Positions 47,336 through 59,700 of a DNA stretch of 64,000 bases are shown piece after piece. The translations under genes and the position numbers were made by a program. Origin of the DNA: Ziziphus jujuba (lineage: Eukaryota > Streptophyta > Magnoliopsida > Rosales > Rhamnaceae); the NCBI RefSeq assembly GCF_031755915.1, contig NC_083383.1:26576501-26640500 (forward strand), written 5' to 3'. Positions within the stretch are counted from its first letter, which is position 1. The number at the start of each line of letters is the position of its first letter. The notes beneath the pieces are model-generated. The model was not told the DNA's origin. It made no database searches and was given only the letters and a program-made list of their open reading frames with translations.

Positions 47336-48229
47336 ACCTCAAGATTTACACATATCAGTGTCATTATATTATTTTTTCTTTTTTCTTTTTAATTTAGCTT
47401 TTTTTCCTGGTTTTTTAAAGAGACATTTCATTGAGACATTGACCAAGAAAAAGATAACCTCAAGGTTTATACCATTGGTCGCCCCTGAAGGAGCCTCTCC
47501 CAGCCAAACAATTTCACCAAATAACAATTAGTTCCTGCAGTTTATAAATGTTTTGTTTTATACTTTTTTTCAATGCTAATTTAAACTTAAAATCATTGTC
47601 TAAGAAAGGATATCCCTGAAAAGCACAATAATAAAAAGGTTGAAAAGCCATAAAGATAGAACATAATTCTTTCTTCCTCTTATCTGGTGACAGAAGTGAA
47701 AAAAAAAAAAAATTAATTGCTAATTTACCATTTTAACCATTTTTATTGTTTATGAATTGTATTTTATGAACCACCAAATTTTTCATTGTCACTTTTTCCT
47801 CACTCCTTTTTTCTCTCCAATTCTTATCAAATAAACAATAATGCCTTGTTTGAAAAGTTTTAAATTTTTTAGGAAAATTGATTTTCAAAAGTTCAGTTTT
47901 CGACTGATTAATTTTTTAGGAGTATTTTAAAAGTAGTGCTCTTTCTTAATATTTTATTAATATTAAAAAATTAAAACTTAAAAATAATTAAGTTTTATGT
48001 TACAAATTAAAGATAAATTTATCTTTTTAGAATATTCATATAATTAGTTTTCAAAAAACTTTCAAAACAATACAACGGTCCATAAACTTCCTTTTTTCTC
48101 ATTCCCACCCTACCAAATAAAGTAACAAAATAAGGGCATTGCCCATATCCATCACTTAGCCTTGGTTTAATAACTTGTTAAGGATTCTTTAGACAAGTCC
48201 TTGTACTATCTTAGGCTAATTGTTGTGTA

Positions 48230-48262
<33 letters not shown>

Positions 48263-48336
48263 CAAATTTTGGTTGAAATTTGATAAGGCTCCTTGTTAAA
48301 GCCCACCTTTGACTTTTATGATTAGTCTCATCCTTT

Positions 48337-48424
48337 AAAGTTTTCTGTAAGGAGATCTCAAACATGCTTTACTTAATGTTAAAGTTTTCTGTAAGGAGAT
48401 CTCAAACATGCTTTACTTAATGTT
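48337..48424. repeat. 44-bp perfect tandem duplication
   Basis: AAAGTTTTCTGTAAGGAGAT and the next 24 bases (through ACTTAATGTT) occur twice with no differences (48337-48380 and 48381-48424), indicating a recent duplication. Confidence 0.97.
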
Positions 48425-49780
48425 CAATCTTCACTCCTAACCTAAATATTGTACCATCTTCATCTTGGTACTCTATTTTATTTATTTATTTATTTATGGT
48501 AATTCATCTTGGCACTCTATTGTTTGCTAGCTTTGTTGAAATCCATGGGAAGGTGGTAGCCACTTAAGTACAAAAGCATAGGGTCATGGTTTTGCTTAAA
48601 GAAGCATAGGGGCATGTTATGCCCATATGATCATGTCTTATATAGCCCTTTTGAAGCATAAATGAAATACAAAAAGATACATATCAAAAAACAAAATCCA
48701 TGACAAGTATAGATCTTCTTGTACTTTTGCTTTTCATTTTCCTTCTAGAGATTTATTCATTCAATTTTTTTTTAAAAAAAATTTACTTGTATCTAGAAGA
48801 GCTGATAAATAAATAGTGATGGTGAATAATATTTTTGTCATATTGCATGTAAGGAGAAACTGCCACATGGAACATATGTGTGGTACTGTAATTAATGATG
48901 CTTGAGAGCCTAACCTTATTATTTTATTTTTTTGGGTATTATTTTCTGTAATGTTAATCTTATCCATAAACTCTCTTTCATGTGCAATTTCTCTCCCCTT
49001 CAAACTCCCAACACCCTCTAATTCAAAGAGTAATAGCGCTGGACTCTTTACTTTGTTGGTAAAGTTTTTTCCTCTTACCTTCTGATATTGGTTTCTTATT
49101 TATTTATTTATTATTTATATATGGCTTTGTGTTTGACAATTGTGAATACAAACTCTATTATTTTTCTTTTCTTTGACAGTGTTGAAGGCTTTGGGCTGTT
49201 CTTGACAATGGTGATCGCGAAATTCCTCCATAACCAAGACTAAATTATTCAATAACTAAATGTTAGCCTCTTCCACCCATTAAGACTCTACCCATTAACA
49301 CTTTTTTTATTTTATTTTATTATTATTTTTGGCTTCCACAACCCATTAGCATTCTTGTTTTGATTTTATGCTCTAACATACATGATTTATGAATGCTTAT
49401 CTATTCTCTTGATCCTGCTTTAGACTCTTTTTTTTTTTTTTTTGGTGAGATTGGACATGTGGGGTTTCAATCTTGAGAGCTTTTGCCTAGGAATTATTAG
49501 CCCCAAGGGGACTATTCTAAAATCACCCTATGACCATGGATATAAGGGAAGTAATGCTTCCCAAAGTGGAGATCCACAAGGGCAATGCAATTTGGCCATA
49601 TCAAAAAATAACACATACAAAATAAAATCTTCTATACAAAGATGTAGATCTTCTTTGCCCTATTTTTCAATTTTCAATTTCCATTTTGTTGACCATAAAG
49701 ATGGATATTTTATATCTCCATTTAGTCCCTTTAGTAACAGGATAAGAAAATGGAGATTGAAAATTCTAATACTATTGGAA

Positions 49781-49814
<34 letters not shown>
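49781..49814. repeat. (AAT)n microsatellite, 11 units
   Basis: Perfect AAT run, translated in one frame as an Asn run in a spurious ORF. Confidence 0.98.
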
Positions 49815-50033
49815 GTAAATCTAGAAAGAAAGTGTGGAGAAAAAAAATCAGAAAAGTAAAGATCCACTTTTGCAATAACATTTTGCCATTAAATGCTTTA
49901 TAACTTGCTATACGGAGTCACCCTATTTATTTATTATGCAAGACTATACCTTTAGCCTACTAATTTTTCAAACTTACCAAACATGTAACTACCATATCTC
50001 TGTTTATATATATATATATATAAATTTTTGATC

Positions 50034-50069
<36 letters not shown>

Positions 50070-50134
50070 AGCCATGCATGCAATCTGATTGATTGAATTC
50101 AATTATTGATTCAGAGGGAGTTATAAAAGAAAAG

Positions 50135-51083
50135 ATGTCTACAATGAGGGAATTAGAAAATAATAAAAAGAAGAAAACAATAATAGAGGCCAAGGATATT
50201 TCTTGGCAGGAGAAAAAATGTCTTGCAGATCAACAAGAGGATGCTCTCTACGAAGATATACAAAATCTCACAACATGGGTATGTCTTTCTTTCTTTCTTT
50301 TATTTTTATTTATATATATTTTTTATTTTTTGGGGTACGTTTTGGATCCTTTATATAAAAGTTAGGTAGAAGCATATAAAATCCATATGAAATGAACATA
50401 GATGGATAAATAATATAAGGAACGAGTAATGTTGCTAAACAATTTTTTTTTTTTTCCCTCAATAAACTTTTATGCTATGTAAAAATAAATTAGCATCCTA
50501 TTTTTATTTTTTTTTCCCCCTTCATATCTTTCCTTTTACCCCGTATACATGAACATAATGTGCAATCTGTAGGCATAACTAAGTTTGGGAAAAAAAAATG
50601 TTAAAATTTAAGTCAAAAAATGGAGCTTTACCTAATCTTTGCTTAGGAGATCAATGTTCTCTCTCTATGTAGATATGTATGTATATGCAAGTGGATAGTA
50701 ATTTTGGAATGCCATATTTTCAGACCAATATGATAGATTCCATGAATGATAAACAATTGAAGGACTATCTAGAAAATAGACCAGAGGAGTTAAAGACAAC
50801 CAAGATCCCGAAGACCAATCCTCATCATAATCTAAAGCACAAAGTATGGTTTTTGGCTTTTTCCCCCCCATTATATATAATATGTATATAATATGATAAT
50901 TATAGTTTACATCTGGTTTCGTTGAAGAATATTAACTAATGGTGTGTTTTGAGTGAAAAAAAATAAAATTAACTAATGATGATGATAATATTGCAGAAGG
51001 TTGGGAAATCAAAATCCTCCACTTCTAGTGGAATTATGGCTTCAGTATGGAAGTTCCACAAGGAAGATGATGATCAACACTAG
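50135..51083 (+). CDS. Unrecognised small gene, three exons, 133 aa
   Basis: Model: exons 50135-50278, 50673-50843 and 50997-51083 (stop TAG). All junctions are phase 0 with GT donors and AG acceptors (TGG|GTATG, TATGTAG|ATATG, AAA|GTATG, TTGCAG|AAG). The product is charged and looks soluble: MSTMRELENNKKKKTIIEAK, DISWQEKKCLADQQEDALYE, DIQNLTTW, then DSNFGMPYFQTNMIDSMNDK, LKDYLENRPEELKTTKIPKT, and a tail of KSKSSTSSG and MASVWKFHKEDDD. No TM helix, signal peptide or known motif was found, and I do not recognise the family. The frame is open upstream to 50093 without an ATG, and TTCAG|AGGG at 50112 could be an acceptor, so a further 5' exon is possible. Support is coding-like composition and in-phase splice sites only. 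It converges on FUT13. Confidence 0.5.
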
Positions 51084-51536
51084 TAGATACTAGTGAAGCT
51101 ATCAAATTAAGTGTTGAATCTTCAACTTCATTTTTCATACACTATTTGGACAAAATAACTATGGTGTAAGTACACATATTAATTATATAGTTCATGAAGT
51201 TGACCTGCCTTAGACTTTGGTAAATTGAAGAAATAAAACATATATTTGAAGCATAGTAAATATGGCAGACAAACATTTCTGATAATAAATTGAAGAAAGA
51301 TTTAGGAATGATAAAAAGTGAAACTCTAAAGGAGACTTGAGATATGGATTTTCGTTTGATCAGAGTGAAAAATCTGACAATTCTCAACTGTATAATCCAC
51401 CCAGAGTTCATTAGTTTCTTTATACAGTAAGTTGCTCTTTCCTGTGTACACCTTTAGATATAGGATATAAAATGCTAATCCTGGAAACACTAAAATGAGA
51501 AAGAATCAAAATTAAATGTAACAAACTTATATATTA
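51084..51536. other. Convergent 3' flanks of the unrecognised gene and FUT13
   Basis: Presumably both 3' UTRs. Only short ORFs; no repeats or RNA structure recognised. Confidence 0.4.
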
Positions 51537-54500
51537 CTAAGCTCTTGCATTTCTCCCACCTCTTCTGCTGACCTCCTTACACAATCTGCATGGCAATGTA
51601 TCAAGGCTTGCTGAACGGGTCTTTCCATAGTTTCCTAATACACCACATCTTCTCCATGCATGGTACTCTGCATAGGCGACTGGATCATTAGCTAGGGCTT
51701 TGACATAGGAAGCCAATTCCTCCACGGAGCTGAATTTTGTCCCATCAATGATCGAATGTGGAGGGATAAAGTCCCAGACGTTAGGTGCACCAAAGTATAT
51801 AGGAACTGCACCGGAGTCTAATGCATAAAATAGTTTCTCCGTAACATAACTTTCTGTCATTGTGTTCTCAATCGCGAGGACAAACTTATAGTAAGACATG
51901 GCACAATGTAAATGATCCCACCATTTTGGGATCATATTGGCATCGTTGGCACACTTGGGATAGAAAGAAATGGCCATGTCTCGGGCGCCAACATTGTTTA
52001 AGCACCTACCAAATGAATGATGAGGCAGCAAGCTCAGAAGCTTCTTGGCAAGCTGATTTCTTTGAGGAAGACAACGTGACGATGACCAATAAACGAGCGT
52101 ATCCTTCAAACAAAATCACACATAAAGTTACAACTACTTGAACATATTGCCCAACTACTTGTACATATTGCCAGCATCATTTGGTTGGTGAATAGATCAA
52201 AGGAAATTAGAAAAAGATTACCAAAAATGAAAGAGAACCAGATATTTACATTGTTCTTATAGGAAGAAACATGATAATTTCGACCATTATGAAACAGTCC
52301 ACCAGCATAGGTAACTTGTACATCATCTTTGGCATGATAACTAATGAAAATATCCTCAAGACCGGATCGCTTCCTGCCAGCCTCAAGATCCATGTATACA
52401 CGAAGTGGATCTCCATCGCGTCTCTAACAAGCAAGAAGGGAAATATGTCAGCAAAACAGTATAAGAAGTAAAGAATGAACACTCAAGGGAAACAATTTTG
52501 GATTAATATAAAATGGAAGCTGAAAATGCAGAATTATAATTGAGAAAACCAATTGAGGATAACCATCAGACAAAAAATGCAGTCTTGGCTTATCCACACT
52601 GTACAAGTATAATTAGAAGATATAAATCTGTATTTCTAGAACATAACGTCTATTTTTACCAAGATGACAAATGGTCATCATTCATTTGTAGCTTGGACGA
52701 TTTTCTTGCAATATTATTATATCCTACATACGATGGATTCGCTACTAATTTTATATTATAACTATCCATAAATACGATGGCCATGATCCAAAGCAATAAC
52801 ATTATATTAATTGAAGTTTCCTTAGCAACATGGAACTCCTCTGATGGATTGGTCCTGGTTTCAACTTAAATGGAATAAACAATTGAATCCCCAGGTGCAT
52901 TGACTCACAAAGCAAAATAAATAACTAAAATTATCAACTATAAATATGACCTAGATTTTCTTAGGAAAGTATCAATATATAAAGGGAAAATGACTTTGAT
53001 CAAGCTCTGCAAGTAAGACAGTTCATATCAATTCACTCCAAATATAAGATGAATAACCGTAATTCCCATCAAATCTAATCATACCAAGACAATGCCAATG
53101 AATCAACAAATATACATACAGGTACATATATATATATATGTGCAAGGAAACAACAAGCAGATCTGTTAAGACCATCTACAGAAAGTAAGTAAAGATCGAT
53201 GGGCTTGTAAAATTTAGAATTTATTTCAAGGGGAAATAATTATAGCTAGGTTTGCGGCACTGATTAGAGTGTGAAAATTCATTTTTGGATTCTTTTGTGG
53301 CTGTGAACTGTATCTATGAATTATATCTGAAAAGGATAATAACTAGAAAAGAAGAAATTTGAAACGAAGGAAAAACTCCTAAAACACATAGAACTCCTTG
53401 AACTCTTTGAAGTCAACCTAAGTAATGGAACATAAACTTCTAACACTGGATTTTATAAAACTCCGTCGTTTCCCTACAAAGTAAAATGGCTTTAGACTCA
53501 AATCAAGAAATGAAATAATCTAAAGGGTCCTAGTCACCATAAATTGAAACTATAGATGTAAATCTTGATGGATTAATTCCAACTGGGAAATAAGAACAAA
53601 AGTAAGAGTGAAATGCACCACCTGTTCTATATCATGTTTATTTGGAGCATGTTAGCATGCCGAGGAGTGAGGATAACAAGCCAATTATTTTTTAATTTTT
53701 AATTATCTTCATTTTGGGGGTGGAAGTAATGGGGGAAAATTGTCATTAAATAGGTAAAACTGGTTATGCAATATTCATATTTAAAAAAAGGAAGCATCTT
53801 TAAAATGCACAAGATGTGAACCGACCTTCCCACACAATCTTGTCATATGGAAACTAATCACTTATAAGTGTAGTGGAAGAAGATTATCAATTTACTTTGA
53901 GCTCTTAACCTCTTAGATTTCTAGCCATTTGCTCTTCACACCTCATTCAAACAAACAAGAAAGAATGAAAAGGAAAAGTTCACCTGTACGGTTATTCTTC
54001 TGTATGTCATTACCATGTCCAAACAAACAAATAGAACTAAAAGGAAAAAAAATCACTTCTATTCTATGGTTATTCTTCTATCTTGTTATTTCGTATGCTT
54101 TCCCTAATAAAGATACCAGATTTTAAGGATTTGCTAATTGCAGCATAAGAGAATCGATAATGTTCCACTGCATGCCTTTCAAATCATAGATTACTAAGAA
54201 CATTAACATATCCTGGTAAATCATGGTCTAGATAAAATAAATTTCTACAACATGCTTCTAATAAGCTTACTAATTGCCTTTGATTTTCAGCTAAATCTCA
54301 TGTATTCTGCAGTACAAACATACTAACCTTCATAAACTAAATTAAACTACAGATCTTCCAGTTTGTCCAACTCTACGGTATTGAAAAATCTTCCAAAAAT
54401 AACAATAATAATAAAAGCAAATTATGGCCAACCTGAAGTGGAGGTGTAGTGGTCTCAAATAACAGGGCCTCAGGCTTGTCAGCAAGAACAGGAGATTTAG

Positions 54501-54942
54501 TCCACAAACAGCTCAACCCACAAGGACACGAATACAAATTATCCAAATTATCAGGAATCCAAGTCCAACCTTTCACCAAAACACTAACATGATTGAGCTT
54601 CAACTCCCCAACACCACCACAATCACCACCATCTTCTTGCAAAGAAGAAGACCCGTTTGACCGGTGGTTGTTCTGGTTCTGGATCAACCCCCTGTGTTTC
54701 TCTCTAAACCAAGCACAGCCCACTTGGGAATCCCATTTCTTAAAGGCACCGACCAAATCAATAAACGGGTCAGGCGGCGATTTGCCAACAGAAAGAGTGA
54801 GATCGTTAATGGCGGCTGCGGTGGTGGGTCTGAATGAGGGGGGTGCAGAAGGGAATTCGAGAAAGCCAGAAAAGAAGAGGATCAAGAAAGCGAAGCTGAA
54901 CATAAAGACGACGGTGAAGGTGTTGATGGACTTCAATGGCAT
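51537..54942 (-). CDS. FUT13: Alpha-1,4-fucosyltransferase (GT10), Golgi, 416 aa
   Basis: Three exons: 54433-54942, 52250-52423 and 51537-52103 (stop at 51537-51539), all phase 0, 416 residues (Arabidopsis FUT13 about 401). It adds fucose in alpha-1,4 linkage to GlcNAc to make Lewis-a epitopes on complex N-glycans in the Golgi. Topology is type II: a short cytosolic N-terminus, one TM anchor (about residues 8-27, FTVVFMFSFAFLILFFSGFL), a Pro/Ser-rich stem and a luminal catalytic part. The GT10 donor-binding signature is complete: FVLAIENTMTESYVTEKLFY (about 302-321, E307/N308, YVTEK 314-318), then GAVPIYFGAPNV. The C-terminal PCRLC is a Cys-x2-Cys typical of plant family members. Intron 1 is about 2 kb. 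The 5' UTR has CT/GA tracts (54990-55035). Confidence 0.95.
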
Positions 54943-55563
54943 GGTGGGTCGGAAATGGCAACTGGGTCTAAGTCTATCCCTTTTTTCTTTTCTTTCTCTC
55001 TCTACATTAGAGAGAGAGAAAACAGAGAGAAAACGGTCAATGGATCTGATGCATGGGAATAGTGAGCAAAAGTTTTGGGCTTAAGACTGAAAACACAGAA
55101 TGAATCTGACTTGCGGATTCTCTACCGTCTTTCCAAGTAATCAAACAACAGCACGAAAATTGTCTTCGTTTTTCTCTCTCCCCCTCTCTGTGCCTCTGTG
55201 TGTGTTGTGGCTGCTATTAATGGTGGAGACATTTTAACATACAACTTAAAGAAGACGTAACGGAGGAGAAAAACAAGCCAGTTAACATTAATGAATGATT
55301 TTTCTTTTATGCGTTTTTGATAAGTCAAAATTTTTTTATTTTTTTTAACATACATATTTAATTTTATACTGATTTTTTTTTTTAATTTTCTTTAGTAGTA
55401 CATATAATTTTATTATTATTTTTTGTTAATGTATAATGGACTTATGGCTGAGGATAATAGTTAGCAAATCGCATGTAATTTGTGTGATAAATTATCAAAA
55501 TTCAATTATGTAATTTGGCATCGATATCAAGTGAGGTTGTATGCATGTTTTTTAATAAAATGG

Positions 55564-55600
<37 letters not shown>

Positions 55601-56770
55601 CTATATATATATATATATATATGTTGTTTCCGTCAAAGAACACTAAAAGTCTTAGTGGCTAGAAAGATATTTTAAATAATTAGCTTTATATTTTATGTTT
55701 AAGTCATGCCGCCTTGTAAAAGCAAGCGGAACTTAATTACATAAAACTTTTGTAGCATTGTTAACTAGCATTTGAAAAAACAATAAATAATTAATTTACA
55801 TAATATTCAATTTTAAAATGTTCAAAAATAAAACACTTTTTTTTTTTTGAAAGAACAATATTATAATAAATATGTCACACCTTTTCTAGAAAAGACAATA
55901 CAATACGTAATGCGTATATTTATTAATTAACAAAATGGAAGAGTCAACCCCATTTTAGCCTTTTTTAAGTGATTGAATAAAAGTTTCCAATGATCTTGAA
56001 ACACACTGTTTCCTTATGCATAAATTTTCTTTTTTTAGGCGCCATGCATTGATCCGTGATAAAAATGGGAATGAAATCATAAAGTAAAAAAACATCCAAA
56101 CATTTTAAAGCACAGAAGAGCACATAAATACACCTATAAAACGATGATTTCAAGTCTGAATCCTCTAATCCGATATTAAAACAAAAATAAATAAAGAAAA
56201 AATGAACACATAAATATATGAACCAATATTAAATAATTTAAACGAATTAATGCAACGTGGGAAACACCCTTCTAATCACACACAGAGACTTACAGATTTC
56301 CCATAAAACATGTTTCACACAGAGAGATCCTAGCCAGAAGCTGGAAAAATCAAACAGCAAAAAAATACATGTTTTACAGCTTTCAGTTCCTTCTGTCCAC
56401 AGGCTCAACACAAAATGACCATAACAAGTTTCTCAAAAGTAAATTAAAAAAAATAAAATAAAATAAAAAATAAAATAAAAAAAAAGAGAGAAACAAACAG
56501 CAAACACAGTCGAAATGCTTGTCGAAAAGCTCTAAGTATCGGGTACAAATTCTATATATCCAGGAAGTGAATTTGTACTCTGTTTTGCATGTAAAATGAA
56601 GAATCGCCAAGTTTATATGAATTCTCTGGGCTCTACCTCAAAAGTGAAACAAAAATGAAATGTGAGGTGGCTATAGTGAAATTTTCCAAAATAGAGATGC
56701 ATTTGTGAAAAAATATTCAAAATGAATGGGGTCAAAGTGATATTTACCCTGAAATTTTTTGGTAGGCATT
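54943..56770. other. Intergenic region between FUT13 and the RNF170-like gene
   Basis: The part next to 54943 holds the FUT13 5' UTR and promoter with GA/CT runs. 55567-55622 is a (CT)n-(TA)n compound microsatellite. The part before 56770 is the RNF170-like 3' UTR side. No genes seen. Confidence 0.5.
55567..55622. repeat. Compound (CT)n(TA)n microsatellite
   Basis: About 15 CT units, then ATATCTA and about 11 TA units. Confidence 0.98.
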
Positions 56771-59700
56771 TTAAGTTTGTGATGAACCACCGTGGCGATA
56801 GTGGAGTACCGAACGATAAATTGCAGCAATATGAAAGAAGAAGATGAGCACTATAAGGAAATCATCCAAGAGACCAACTATGCCCAATATTCCTGCGTTA
56901 AAAAGCCATTGTAAAGAATGCCAATTACCAAAACAAGCCTCATATAAATATAATCCAACAAATAGAACGTACAAGGCATAAGATAGTAAGGTACCTTCTG
57001 GAATGATGTCCACTGGACTCAGCACGTAGACAAGACTTAGTGCCGTCTGTTATGAAAGAGAATCCGTAAATGCATGAAAAGTACTTTATAACAAAAAAAG
57101 TGCACCATACACTTTGGCATGCAGCCACAGAACGAAAAAGAATATACATAATCATCTAATGTCAAGAAAGAAGACCTTTCAACTTATTATAAAATTGGAA
57201 AAGAGATATAGCATCTCTGGTTTATCAGCTCATATTAGTCCTTTAACAATCCTAGTCATTTCCAACCAAATAACAGCACGGTATGGTGCCTAAAGTGATG
57301 TGCAAGTGCTGCTTGATACATTTGCCACTATTACCAATTTGCAAATGGGGCATCATACAAACTTAAGGCGTAATTCCACAGAAGCTTTTATATGTAGACA
57401 AATTTACAGGCAAAGGAGGAATTGCATACATCACTCTTGAAAATTTAATCCTTTTTAAACACCTTCCCTTCTCCCTATGTTTCTCAGTTATTATAAAACT
57501 TAAATTTAGTACATGGCCATGTACTGCTTCCTGCAGTCCACAAGAAACCTATAAAGAAAATTGAAGAAGCAATAAATTAATAAATAAGACAATAATAAGG
57601 ATTTTATTGTTTACGCATTTGAGTATTTTCAGAATTAAGGAGCTGAATTAAACAATCCTGCAATCGGTAGAGGCTCAGACCAGTCTGTTCTGTATCATTC
57701 CTCCACATTCCATGCTATCAGTTCAATAAACTCCATACACCACATAATCACTACAAATGCTTTATGTGCTATGACCAAGACAAACATTACTTGATTACAT
57801 ACTTCTTTTGCCTTGGCAATTGGCTTAGCTGTTAAGAAGGCAGTGAAGCTAAGAAAAGATTTAAACTCAAATTTTACAACCCCATTCCCCTCACCCTCAC
57901 CCCAAAATTTCCTGCTTTCTTTTGAATGTCTTGTTCTCCAACAAAATGAATGTACCCATAGTTCATCCTGTTGCATTCATTACTTCCTGAACCATTCCCA
58001 CATTAGAGTACATATGATTATTCTGGTTCAAATAGTACTGTATACACTTATCTTTTGATAATGCATATTCTTTAAGATTTACTTACAGAGATTTGTTAAT
58101 CTTCCTGATATGGCCTGGCCCACTTAATTCTAAAGTTTCAAATAAGACATTCCTAAAAGCATTCAAAGGACAAAATGGTCATAAAAAGTGGTGCTAGTGC
58201 TAGATAAGTTGCGTAGTCACCCAACATGTGGACTGGTCCTTCCTTTTCTCAGAAACAAGCCTATTGGTCAATTGGGGCGGCAGCCAAAAAGAAACTAAAT
58301 CTCCAAATAGATTTTTAATAGAAAGTGGCTAATGTAGGACCATGAACTCAAATATCAATTAAGGTTCAGGCCACTCAATGGTTTTCACTTTATCAACAAA
58401 TACAACAAACATACGATATGCATAAGTAGGAACATCCGAAAGACAACATACTTCCTAGATGTAAGATGCAAGAGTTATCGACTATTTAAGATAATCTAAT
58501 TGTTCTTCTGGAAAAGTTCCTAAAGTTGATAAAAAGAAATATGTCAACTCTCTAAAAGCCCATGTAAATTCTAGACAAAGAAAATGAGTGATGCGATATA
58601 TGATCAGGATGATAATTATAACAACATTTAATTTAGAAACATACCAGCAAGATTTGAGCACATTTGAATACATAGTTGTGAGTTGTGACATTTACTTAAC
58701 TGCAATATAGACACGAGCCCTGATGAAAAGTGGAAGAGATCTCCGAGGATCTAATAGTTCTCGCCACAGCCTGCGTAGCAGAAAAGGGAGATCTTGCATT
58801 CTCTACAGGAGGGGGGGAGAGAACCATGTCAATTTTTACTAGAACATAAATGCAACAGAAACATGGAAGAAGTAATATTTCATGCAAACCAATGGTCTCA
58901 TATACATAACTAAAAGACACAATCATCTCATAGCAGACATATTCCCCCCCCCCCCAATAGAATTCTAGTCTTTAAAAATCAATCGACAATGGTTAACAGT
59001 AAATGCAGTCAGAATAAAGGAAACTTATCAGACACGTTCCCTAATGACTAAATGCTCTTAAAAAGCCATCATGATAATCTTGATACAGTATATAAAAAAT
59101 ACAGAGCAAAGAAAGTGAAAAACAACCTATATTTCTGTATAACTAAAATCAAATTACAATAAGATCTCACTAAAAAAATACTACAGTATGTTAATTGAAA
59201 AAAAAAAAAAAAAATTCTGATAAAGAGAAACTAAATGAAACAAACCCAACTTAACATGTATCATCAAGCTTCACTGTTAGATTTAGGTCTCGCTGACCTA
59301 TATAAGCAATTAACATAACCATGCATGGACCTTCACAGTGAAAGTTACCCGTTACATTGATTTCCTTTCATTTGATTCACTCTGTGTAAAATACTGCATG
59401 TAAATATTCTAGTTTTTATTGCTTTGCTTTGGCTTTCTTCTTTCCATACAGATACCAAGTATTTTCAATACATAAGTTAGGCCATGAAATGTGATATGGC
59501 GAGTAACCTTGCTCAGACTTTGAATGAAATGGTTTGCCTTCTTCAGCTCTGTTGTTCACTTAATCACTTATGCTGTCATACATTCGCTCATTCATTTATT
59601 CTCTTAAACACTAATATGCATTTGACAAATACACTCATGTCCATTGTGACATCAACTAAAGAGGTATGAAACTATAATTATTGACACTAGTTAAACACAA

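Larger units (their letters stand above)
45559..50134. other. Long AT-rich intergenic region with simple repeats
   Basis: 45559 to about 46080 should contain the NIPA 5' UTR and promoter; it has poly-A runs at about 45771-45798 and 45986-46010. A possible relic near 46773-46880 reads MALSSLGLLRYENS from 46845, after a short hairpin (CTCTGTC TGA GACAGAG-like, about 46801-46822), but nothing supports a gene. The rest is AT-rich non-coding DNA with the tandem and simple repeats listed separately. A possible untranslated exon/intron pair (49021-49060, then acceptor at about 49179) is too weak to call. Confidence 0.5.

Noticed and set aside
49442..49903. 153-codon ORF with an Asn run
   Set aside because: The Asn run is the AAT microsatellite and the rest is not protein-like; composition matches surrounding non-coding DNA.
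48801..50134. Possible 5' UTR exon (49021-49060) with acceptor near 49179
   Set aside because: GT and AG are present but there is no coding content or conserved element to support an exon.
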